Shown here piece by piece: positions 52,838 to 59,953 of a stretch of 64,000 nucleotides of DNA (positions are counted from its first letter, which is position 1; the number at the start of each line of letters is the position of its first letter). Source of the stretch: Thainema sp966674685 (GTDB lineage Bacteria > Cyanobacteriota > Cyanobacteriia > Phormidesmidales > Phormidesmidaceae); the NCBI GenBank assembly GCA_966674685.1, contig CBKWJC010000016.1:1-64000 (forward strand), given 5' to 3'. The notes under the pieces are model-generated. The model was given only the letters and a program-made list of their open reading frames with translations, was not told where the DNA came from and ran no database searches. Made by a program: the position numbers and the translations under genes.

Positions 52838-53140
52838 ATGCATGTCATTACTCGTTCTCGCCTTGTAGAATTTTGGGAAAAACACCCCGATTCAAAGGTG
52901 AGTTTATTGCTTTGGTACAAGTTAACAACGACTGCGAAATGGCAAAACTTTGTAGAAGTACGGACTGTCTTTCCTTCTGCCGATCAAGTTGGGAATTTCA
53001 CAGTTTTCAATATTGGCGGCAACAAATACCGTTTGATTGCCTTCATTGATTACACATACCAAAAAGTTTTTATCCGTAGTGTTTTAACTCATGCAGAGTA
53101 TGACAAAGACAACTGGAAAAAAGATAATTGGTATGAGTAA
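52838..53140 (+). CDS. higB: HigB-type mRNA interferase toxin
   Basis: A 100-aa toxin. MHVITRSRLVEFWEKHPDSK and LLLWYKLTTTAKWQNF fit the HigB N-terminus; KYRLIAFIDYTYQKVFIRSV and LTHAEYDK form the RelE-like core. The toxin-first order with an antitoxin downstream is typical of HigBA. ATG 52838 is chosen; upstream codons are not conserved in type. It would cleave mRNA on ribosomes. Confidence 0.85.
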   Translation: MHVITRSRLVEFWEKHPDSKVSLLLWYKLTTTAKWQNFVEVRTVFPSADQVGNFTVFNIGGNKYRLIAFIDYTYQKVFIRSVLTHAEYDKDNWKKDNWYE

Positions 53141-53178
53141 ATCTACAAATATTTTTATCTATCACGAGCACTACAAAT

Positions 53179-53580
53179 ATGTTTGCCGCTGAATCAGACA
53201 GTTACATCAAGCTTTTGCAACAGTTTCCACCTCGCCCCATCAAATCCGAGGAGGAGCTATTCGCTGTTCAAGAAGTGATTGATACCTTGCTCGATTCCGC
53301 TGAAATCACACCAGAAAAGCAAGACTACATCAACCTCTTAGGCATTCTCGTCCATGAGTATGAAGAGAAGCACATCTCCATTCCAGATCTAAGTGGCATT
53401 GATTTGCTTAAAGCCCTTGTCGAAGAATTAGATCTCAAACAAAAAGATCTAGTTCCAATCTTTAAAACGGAATCAATTGTTTCTGACATTCTCAACGGCA
53501 AACGCAAATTCACCGTAGAACATATCGAAAAGTTAGCTAACTTTTTCAAGATTTCTCCATCCGCCTTCTTCAGCCAGTAA
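53179..53580 (+). CDS. higA: HigA-type antitoxin
   Basis: A 133-aa antitoxin. The N-terminal helical part (PPRPIKSEEELFAVQEVID) is followed by an HTH (LDLKQKDLVPIFKTESIVSD, then NGKRKFTVEHIEKLANFFKI) that would bind the operon operator. The gene lies 38 nt after higB. Both partners look intact. A HIP1 spacer follows it. Confidence 0.85.
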   Translation: MFAAESDSYIKLLQQFPPRPIKSEEELFAVQEVIDTLLDSAEITPEKQDYINLLGILVHEYEEKHISIPDLSGIDLLKALVEELDLKQKDLVPIFKTESIVSDILNGKRKFTVEHIEKLANFFKISPSAFFSQ

Positions 53581-53825
53581 AAAGCGAAGTGCGATCGCAC
53601 TTTTTCCGGCAATCCCACAGATCAATACTGCGATCGCACTTTTCCCGCTCAATGTGCGATCGCATCTTTTAACAGCGAGATTTGAGTAACTATCTTTGTA
53701 GGATGGGTTAGCGTTAGCGTAACCCATGCGGTTCTTGGGTTTCATACTTCAACCCAATTTATGAAAGCTGCGTTTGTCGGTTTTGGTAAGGCTATAATTC
53801 AAGACAGCCGATTTTGATTAAACAG

Positions 53826-54617
53826 ATGGGTTTGTGGGATCAACAGTCAGAAGATCTTAAGCGTAAAAGAGAAGAGTGGATAAAATCTCAACAATTTTGC
53901 TTTCAGAAAAGCTTGGCTTCTTCTCAAACGGAAGAGGAAGTCAAGGCTCATTATATACGTCATTTCTCATTTCCAGCCAACATTAGAAACTACCAAGACT
54001 TACGAATAGGTAGTATTCTTTTTGAGTTTAAATACTCTGCTGATTTCAAAGGATTAGACGCTGCCTCTGAGGTGATTGCTCAGGCTCTCTATTATGTAAG
54101 AAGAGAAGCTAGAAATAGTATTCAAGCAGAATCGCCAAAAATTACTCATCTAGTAATTGCAGATAAAGATGAAGCCGCCATCATAACAATTGCTGATTTT
54201 GAGATTTTTTATAGTAGTAACTCCTATGATTGGGAAGGGTGTCGGCCTAGTTCTCCTGATCCAAAACTAGTTGAGGCAATTAGAAATTCTAGATTATTAG
54301 AATCTATAAGAATTTTTCATTTGGTTAACGAAGATGATCTCAAAGTATTCGAAAATCTTATTTACTCAATGATGCAGATCTCAAATCATCATCCTGGTTG
54401 CCATAAAACGGAGTTTACAAAACAAAAATTTGCTCTTGATACATTCTTTATAAAGATTAAGAGTTTTATACTTAGTTATCCTGTAGCTAGTAAATGGACA
54501 GCAATATTAGTTATTCTTATAGTTGCTGCATCTTTGGCAATTACTTCCAAGACAAAAGATGAAGATAGGCAACCTTCAAACAGTGAGGCAGAGGTTATAA
54601 ATATATGGGAGCAGTAG
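53826..54617 (+). CDS. Membrane-anchored protein with possible nuclease-like N-terminal domain
   Basis: About 263 aa, AT-rich, no complete HIP1 site. The N-terminal 110 residues (EEEVKAHYIRHFSFPANIRN, LRIGSILFEFKYSADFKG) resemble an HsdR_N or PD-(D/E)xK fold: a helix, then a strand with E-F-K as the E-x-K motif and an acidic residue before it. This is weak. A single C-terminal TM helix (WTAILVILIVAASLAITS, about 235-252) ends in a short polar tail. The gene overlaps the next by 13 nt, so they form an operon. ATG 53826 is used; TTG 53814 is possible. Confidence 0.5.
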   Translation: MGLWDQQSEDLKRKREEWIKSQQFCFQKSLASSQTEEEVKAHYIRHFSFPANIRNYQDLRIGSILFEFKYSADFKGLDAASEVIAQALYYVRREARNSIQAESPKITHLVIADKDEAAIITIADFEIFYSSNSYDWEGCRPSSPDPKLVEAIRNSRLLESIRIFHLVNEDDLKVFENLIYSMMQISNHHPGCHKTEFTKQKFALDTFFIKIKSFILSYPVASKWTAILVILIVAASLAITSKTKDEDRQPSNSEAEVINIWEQ

Positions 54618-55840
54618 ACGAGATTTTCAATCCGAAATCGCCTGACAGTATTGTTATTCGAGTGAGCCGTCAAGGCACCCAGTACAAGCAAAAAGTAGAT
54701 ACTCAAGACTCGACTCTATCTAGTGGTTATACGCAGACATATCAAGACTCTGATCATAAAACCGTTATCTTAGATAGATCTGCTGCTCAGGTTTTAGACC
54801 AAATAAACGAGAGATTGAAAAGCCCGTGGTATGCCCTCTATTCAGGTATTCTGACCGCAGCCTTATTTTTTCTAAGTTTATGGCATATTTTATTTCTGAT
54901 TTTAGCGATCGGAACTACAGTTATTACATACATCGTATATACGAAAGATGTTATTCGGAAAACAACGCCTTTGGCATATGAATTTGAGGATAGAGATTCC
55001 GAAATATTCTTTTCTCAACTAAGCGAATCTATCAAGCAACTCTCTTCTTCCCAAAAAGTTTGGAGACTAAAATCTCAAATATCTACGGATGACTGGAAAA
55101 GGAACGCTGGTTCGCGATCTGTAGTTGTTAGACAAATATCTAAAGTTGGGAAAACATCTCCGCATTTGCTAGAAGTTAATTTGAGCGTGTGGGGTATAGA
55201 TACTGGCGAGATTAAAATTTACTTATTACCTGACGTTGCTTTTGTGCTGCAAAGAGGAGTATATACTGCCATTAGCTATAAGGATATACGTCTAGACTTT
55301 TCACAGTTCGAATATGTTGAACAAGAATCACTTTGTAGAGATTCTACAATTATTGGACACACATGGAAGTATGTTAGGCGAGATGGTGAAGCCGACAAAC
55401 GCTTTAAAAACAATCGTAGATTACCAATTGTTCGCTACGGAATTATTGATTTCAAATCATCAAAGCTGGCAGTTTACTTAATAACATCCAATTTTGATAT
55501 TGGCTTGATTTTCAAGAAATCAATGTTACAAGCATTAAGGCTTGATGATATTAATGATTCGTCTGGTAAAACCGTTTCCTCTCTTGAAAACTCTCCAAAT
55601 AGTATCCTTGAGATGGATGAAGATATTCCTGTTCACAGCCTTTCAGACAGTGCATATTCGGTACTAGAAAAAGCTGTAAATACCAACAATTTACTTTCAA
55701 CAAGCCAGATAGCAGAATTGCTGAACGTCTCAAACTCATTTGTACTAAAACATAAGAGCAGTTTCGATCACAAAGGATATAGATTTATCCGGAAAGGAAA
55801 AGTCGGCAGACAAATTGGTTGGCAAGTAAGCCGACTTTAA
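54605..55840 (+). CDS. Two-helix membrane protein with conserved soluble domain and C-terminal HTH-like region
   Basis: A 411-aa protein. After a polar N-terminus come two TM helices (about 75-95 and 98-115). A soluble domain (SQKVWRLKSQIST, KRNAGSRSVVVRQ, YLLPDVAFVLQRGVYTAIS, DSTIIGHTWKYVRRDG...RRLPIVRYGIIDF) resembles a bacterial domain of unknown function I recall from DUF4236-type proteins. The last 60 residues (LSTSQIAELLNVSNSFVLKH) form an HTH-like segment. It is translationally coupled to the previous gene and is AT-rich with no complete HIP1 site. Function unknown; context suggests defence. Confidence 0.5.
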   Translation: MGAVDEIFNPKSPDSIVIRVSRQGTQYKQKVDTQDSTLSSGYTQTYQDSDHKTVILDRSAAQVLDQINERLKSPWYALYSGILTAALFFLSLWHILFLILAIGTTVITYIVYTKDVIRKTTPLAYEFEDRDSEIFFSQLSESIKQLSSSQKVWRLKSQISTDDWKRNAGSRSVVVRQISKVGKTSPHLLEVNLSVWGIDTGEIKIYLLPDVAFVLQRGVYTAISYKDIRLDFSQFEYVEQESLCRDSTIIGHTWKYVRRDGEADKRFKNNRRLPIVRYGIIDFKSSKLAVYLITSNFDIGLIFKKSMLQALRLDDINDSSGKTVSSLENSPNSILEMDEDIPVHSLSDSAYSVLEKAVNTNNLLSTSQIAELLNVSNSFVLKHKSSFDHKGYRFIRKGKVGRQIGWQVSRL

Positions 55841-55904
55841 TGCTTGTAACAAAATTGTTGAATTCCAGTCATAGAGTAAGACTATCTCTGTCAATGAACG
55901 TGTA

Positions 55905-55933
55905 TTGACTCCAAAAGCCAAATCCCGTACTGT
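55905..55933 (+). promoter_or_regulatory. Sigma-70-type promoter of leader copy B
   Basis: TTGACT (55905-55910), 17-nt spacer, TACTGT (55928-55933), the same as copy A in sequence and spacing. Confidence 0.65.
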
Positions 55934-55939
55934 GAAACG

Positions 55940-56149
55940 TTAAGTTGCGATCGCAACTGGATACCAAAAATCTAGTCAGCGCTACCCAGAGTTGCGGCAA
56001 CAACCCTGGATAGCTAACCCCCGGTTGGTAACGGCAACGCGGAGGCTTGAGGGATCATACCTCAGAGCCACCCTGCATTGCACTTCAGGATTGCGGGGTG
56101 GCTAGGTTTTTGGCTTTCCTCCCGAAAGTCAAAAACACAAGGAAAACCA
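55940..56149 (+). ncRNA. Structured 5' leader RNA of the 94-aa gene (copy B)
   Basis: H1 55986-56009 (CCAG-A-GTTG / CAAC-C-CTGG), H2 56018-56045 (CCCCCG-GTTG / CAAC-G-CGGAGG), H3 56066-56103 (AGCCACCCTGCA / TGCGGGGTGGCT) and H4 56106-56136 (GTTTTTGGCTTT / GAAAGTCAAAAAC). H2 differs from copy A in sequence but keeps its pairing except one C-A mismatch. In H3, G-T and T-G pairs of copy A become A-T and C-G here. CTTTCCT (56114-56120) in H4 can pair instead with the AGGAAA ribosome-binding site at 56140-56145. Confidence 0.6.
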
Positions 56150-56434
56150 ATGACATATTTACTTCTCGGTGCTGCCTCTGATGCAGCACCACAGCCTGCT
56201 GCGACCATTCCCAGCCAACCAACTCGTGATGGTCGCCATCCGCTGCGGATTATCCTGCTCGGCACCCGTCCCGACATCATTGTCACCATCAAAAACCTAC
56301 ATCGGCGCGGTTTTGCCGAAGCCAACGAATGGAGCCAGCCCATCCCTTGCCCCAGTGCCGGAGATGTCGCGCGAATTCTCGCCCAGCGGCAACCTAATGA
56401 TCAAATCAGCATCCTGACTCGCTATTTAAACTAA
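56150..56434 (+). CDS. 94-aa conserved protein, leader-controlled (paralogue B)
   Basis: Paralogue of 25381-25665, the same length, with a near-identical core (HPLRIILLGTRPDIIVTIKN, LHRRGFAEANEWSQPIPCP, AGDVARILAQRQP). The N-terminus (MTYLLLGAASDAAPQPAAT) varies. ATG 56150 follows AGGAAA by 4 nt; the frame start at 56078 lies in leader structure H3. A CASTOR/POLLUX-like channel gene lies downstream on the same strand (start 56902). Function unknown. Confidence 0.75.
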   Translation: MTYLLLGAASDAAPQPAATIPSQPTRDGRHPLRIILLGTRPDIIVTIKNLHRRGFAEANEWSQPIPCPSAGDVARILAQRQPNDQISILTRYLN

Positions 56435-56901
56435 TTAGTTAGGACGAGAAACCGAGTTTCAAAAGCAACCTACTTGCTTAGCGTGACACTCTGCTAGATC
56501 CCCCTAAATCCTCCTTAATAAGGTAATGACATACTTGAGGCATCGACCGCTTGCCCTCATCCCCCAGCCCCTTCTCCCACAGGAGAAGAGGAGCCGGATC
56601 GGAAGTCCCTCGTCCTGTGGGAGAGGGATTTAGGGTGAGGGTAAGCAGGTGTTTCACTAGATGCGTCAAGTATATGAATACCCTGCTAAATTCTCTTTAA
56701 TAGAGACTTAGAGCTAGCGTTGAAATAGCCCCTTTATCAAGGGGGCGGCGACAGCGGGGGATCAGATAACTGCGCTAAACAGGTACAAAGAAACTCGGTT
56801 TCTGGGCATCGAACTTCTAACAGTCAACAATTCTATTGATGACGTGGCAATGCATACCAAATAGGGAATACTACAATTCATCCCTAATTTCACATCCCCC
56901 A
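56435..56901. other. Repeat-filled gap before the ion-channel gene
   Basis: No gene. Family E copy 3 lies at 56553-56641. GAGAAACCGAGTTTC at about 56445 and GAAACTCGGTTTCT at about 56786 form a distant inverted pair, and fragments such as GATCCCCCTAAATCCTCC and CCCCTTTATCAAGGGGGC are other cyanobacterial intergenic repeats. Confidence 0.65.
56553..56641. repeat. Family E repeat, copy 3
   Basis: GCCCTCATCCCCCAGCCCC through GGGATTTAGGGTGAGGG, the same orientation as copy 2 on the plus strand, with two internal hairpins. Confidence 0.85.
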
Positions 56902-58839
56902 ATGCTAATTCGACTTCGCCGTCCGATCCATAGCCGCAACAGAAGGCATTCCGGTACTTTTGCCGATCAACTGCGCTACCGCTTCGACAACTTCATGGCC
57001 CGAGGTACCGTATCACTCGTCAGCGGTCTGGCCTTCGTTTCCTTGATTTTTATCCTGCTGATGGCGATTTTGGTGACGCTGTCGGGAATTGCACCTGAGG
57101 GAGGTGGTCGCCTCAACCTGCCCGAAGCACTGTGGGGCGTCCTGATGCGAACCCTCGACTCCGGCACAGTCGGCGGCGACACGGGCTGGACATTTCGCCT
57201 GACCATGCTGTTTGTCACCTTTGGCGGCATCTTCGTCGTTAGCACCCTGATTGGTTTGCTCAGCAGCGGGATTGATGCCAAGTTAGAAGACTTACGCAAA
57301 GGGCGATCGCGAGTCATCGAAACCGATCACATTGTGATTTTGGGCTGGTCGCTGCAAATTTTTACTCTGATTTCCGAATTAGCACTCGCCAATGCCAATC
57401 GCCCCGATACCTGCATTGTGATTCTGAGTGAAGAAGACAAAGTGCAGATGGAAACTGCCCTGTACGACACATTGGGCAAGCTGCACCGCATTCGGCTGGT
57501 CTGTCGGACGGGTAGCCCCAGCAGCATGGCCGATCTGGGGATTGTGAATATTCAAACCGCCCGCTCCATCGTCATCCTGAACCCCAACAGCGATCAGGCC
57601 GATATGCAGTTGGTGAAAACCCTGTTAGCGATTACCAGCATTCCGCGATCGCACCCGCAGCCCTATCATCTAGTCGCGCAAGTTCAGTCTCCTAAAACCC
57701 TAGAGGTGCTGAAGCTAATTACCGAGACCGACATTGAGCCGCTGCTGATCAACGACCTGGTTTCCCGGATTGTGGTGCAAACCTGTCGGCAGTCTGGGTT
57801 ATCCACGGTCTACATTGACTTGCTCAACTTCAGCGGCGATGAGATTTACTTCTGCGACGAGTCGGCACTGTACGGCAAAACTTACGGTCAAGCGCTGCTG
57901 GCCTACAATAACGCTGCCGTGATTGGCATACAAAACGCAGATGGCGCAATCCACCTGAATCCGGCCAGCGATACCCGCGTGCAGCCCGGTGATAGGCTGA
58001 TTTTGATTAGCGAAGACGACGACACGGCTCATCTAACTCATACTCCAGAGGTGCCCATCGATCAGCAGGCGATTCGACTGGCCGAACTGCCCGCGGCCAC
58101 GGCTGAGCACACCTTGATTTTGGGCTGGAACGACCGCGTTCATACAATTATTCAACTGCTGGATCAGTACGTTGCACCGGGTTCCACCGTCATGGTGGTA
58201 GCGGAGTTCCCTGCCGCAGAAGTTGATTTGTCGGCCAACAACCTACAGCTGCAACAACAAACGGTGCAGTATCAGCAGGGTGATCCAACCGATCGCGCGG
58301 TGTTAGAAAGCCTCAATTTGCCGCAGTATAACCATGCCGTTGTCCTCTGCAATGCGGATTTGGATGCGGAACAGGCGGACGCGCAAACGCTAGTAACGCT
58401 GCTGCACTTGCGGGACTTGTGCGATCGCAATCACCATACTTGCCAAATCGTCACCGAAATTTTGGATGTCCGCAATCAAGCCCTGGCGCAGGTGGCTCGT
58501 CCCGATGATTTTGTGATTAGCGAACAGTTGATCAGCCTCATGCTGGCTCAGGTCGCGGAACAGAAGAGTATCAACGTGGTACTGACCGAGCTGTTTAGTC
58601 CGGTGGGTTCCGAGATTTATCTGAAACCCGCTGTTCACTATGTGACGATGGAGCGTCCGGTCAATTTCTATACGGTGGTGGAAGCCGCCAGACAGCGAGG
58701 CGAGTCGGCCATTGGCTACCGTCGCAAAGCCGATGCTAATAATATCGCCCGCTCCTACGGTGTCGTGATCAATCCACCCAAAGATCAGCTGATTGAGTTC
58801 CAACCCCAAGATGCGATCATCGTGCTGGCAGAATCATAA
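56902..58839 (+). CDS. CASTOR/POLLUX-like ion channel with two RCK-type NAD-binding domains
   Basis: About 645 aa. Two TM segments (SLVSGLAFVSLIFILLMAIL; LTMLFVTFGGIFVVSTLIG) flank a pore-like loop (MRTLDSGTVGGDTGW). Two Rossmann domains follow, starting HIVILGWSLQIFTLISELAL and HTLILGWNDRVHTIIQLLDQ, each ending in a TrkA-C-like segment. This is the DMI1/CASTOR family, known as cation channels in plant nuclear envelopes and present in bacteria with unclear role. ATG 56902 is chosen; upstream codons look like spacer. The ion is unknown (K+ or Ca2+ plausible). Confidence 0.85.
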   Translation: MLIRLRRPIHSRNRRHSGTFADQLRYRFDNFMARGTVSLVSGLAFVSLIFILLMAILVTLSGIAPEGGGRLNLPEALWGVLMRTLDSGTVGGDTGWTFRLTMLFVTFGGIFVVSTLIGLLSSGIDAKLEDLRKGRSRVIETDHIVILGWSLQIFTLISELALANANRPDTCIVILSEEDKVQMETALYDTLGKLHRIRLVCRTGSPSSMADLGIVNIQTARSIVILNPNSDQADMQLVKTLLAITSIPRSHPQPYHLVAQVQSPKTLEVLKLITETDIEPLLINDLVSRIVVQTCRQSGLSTVYIDLLNFSGDEIYFCDESALYGKTYGQALLAYNNAAVIGIQNADGAIHLNPASDTRVQPGDRLILISEDDDTAHLTHTPEVPIDQQAIRLAELPAATAEHTLILGWNDRVHTIIQLLDQYVAPGSTVMVVAEFPAAEVDLSANNLQLQQQTVQYQQGDPTDRAVLESLNLPQYNHAVVLCNADLDAEQADAQTLVTLLHLRDLCDRNHHTCQIVTEILDVRNQALAQVARPDDFVISEQLISLMLAQVAEQKSINVVLTELFSPVGSEIYLKPAVHYVTMERPVNFYTVVEAARQRGESAIGYRRKADANNIARSYGVVINPPKDQLIEFQPQDAIIVLAES

Positions 58840-59007
58840 TCATACGAAGTGCGATCGCACTATTACTGGTGTTTTTGGCGTGAAGTGCGATCGCAAGATG
58901 TTTCTTATAATTAGCCTACAATCACCCTCATGGGTACTTGTCAAATCCGAGCTGAAGTGTACCAATAGACTAGTCAAACCACGCTGCTGGATATTGAGGA
59001 TGAGTAG

Positions 59008-59901
59008 ATGATTAATCGATATCTTTCGCTTGCCAAACGAGGGAAAAATACTTGGTGGCGCTACGTTATTTCAATTATCTTAATCCTCTTTTTCTATCAA
59101 ATTATTGGCATCATACCACTCGTGATTTTGGGCGCGGCCTTAACTAATCTGAAAACCTATCTTCATCCTACAACGGGTCAATTTAGCGAGATTGTTCCCT
59201 TCTTATTCTACTTATCCCTCAATTTTATTCTTATCTCATTGCTGGTTGGTTTATATCTTGCAGTCCGCTTTCTACACCAGCGCCAATTTATCACCTTAAT
59301 TACTGCCCAGAATCGAATAAGTTGGAAGCGTTTTCTTCAGGGATTTGGCGTTTACTTCATCCTGGTTTTGCTGTTAAGCAGTGTCAGCTACATCTTATCG
59401 CCGAGCGGATATCAACTTACGTTTAGACCCATACAGTTTCTAATCTTTTTACCCATTGCTCTTGTTCTAACACCCATACAGGCCAGCGCTGAAGAACTAT
59501 TCTTCAGAGGTTATTTGATGCAGAGCATTGGCTTAAAGACCCGGAATTCTTTAATTCCTATTGTGTCATCCTCAGTCTTATTTATGCTGCCTCATTTATT
59601 AAATCCGGAAGCAAGGGTGAATTTGCCCATTATGGCTTTATTCTATTTTTCGCTGGGCGCATTTCTTGCCTTTATAACGGTTAGAGATAATTCTTTAGAA
59701 CTGGCAATGGGTGCTCATTCTGCAAATAATTTATTTATAGCTTTAATCCTCAATTATCCTAATTCTGCTTTGCCTTCTCCCTCAATTTTTATGGGCCCAG
59801 AAGGAGATCCGACTTCTAGCCTAATTGGCTTTATCGTCGTAGCCAGCCTTTTCTGCCTGATCATCTTTAAAACACCCCTGTCAAAACAGACTAGTGAGTA
59901 G
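59008..59901 (+). CDS. CPBP-family intramembrane metalloprotease
   Basis: A 297-aa protein with about seven to eight TM helices. The Abi/CAAX motif AEELFFRGYLM (EExxxR) is present at about residue 164, with later conserved helices carrying FMLPHLL and AHSANNLF, the His/Asn motifs of the family. Possible roles: bacteriocin immunity or membrane-protein processing. GAGGATGAG lies upstream of ATG 59008. A palindrome terminator covers its stop. Confidence 0.82.
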   Translation: MINRYLSLAKRGKNTWWRYVISIILILFFYQIIGIIPLVILGAALTNLKTYLHPTTGQFSEIVPFLFYLSLNFILISLLVGLYLAVRFLHQRQFITLITAQNRISWKRFLQGFGVYFILVLLLSSVSYILSPSGYQLTFRPIQFLIFLPIALVLTPIQASAEELFFRGYLMQSIGLKTRNSLIPIVSSSVLFMLPHLLNPEARVNLPIMALFYFSLGAFLAFITVRDNSLELAMGAHSANNLFIALILNYPNSALPSPSIFMGPEGDPTSSLIGFIVVASLFCLIIFKTPLSKQTSE

Positions 59902-59939
59902 TTTTGTACGCTTTAAGATGATTAAAGCGTACAAAACTA
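59899..59939. terminator. Palindromic bidirectional terminator
   Basis: TAGTTTTGTACGCTTTAA (59899-59916) and its exact complement (59922-59939) around a 5-nt loop. It contains the stop codon of the CPBP gene and lies 14 nt before the convergent glgX stop. Confidence 0.85.
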
Positions 59940-59953
59940 AGCCCGCCTGGATG

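Noticed and set aside
50570..53665. Regularly recurring GTGCGATCGCA units resembling a degenerate CRISPR
   Set aside because: Spacing is irregular (hundreds of bases), units are tied to the HIP1 octamer, genes lie between them, and no cas genes are present.
55986..56103. Partial likeness of the leader to known riboswitches (AGCTAACCCC...GGAGGC as in ydaO; CATTGCACTTC...GCGGGGT as in a c-di-GMP-I sensor)
   Set aside because: Only short stretches match, in the wrong order or spacing, and the core conserved nucleotides of those classes are missing in copy A. Listed only as models to scan.
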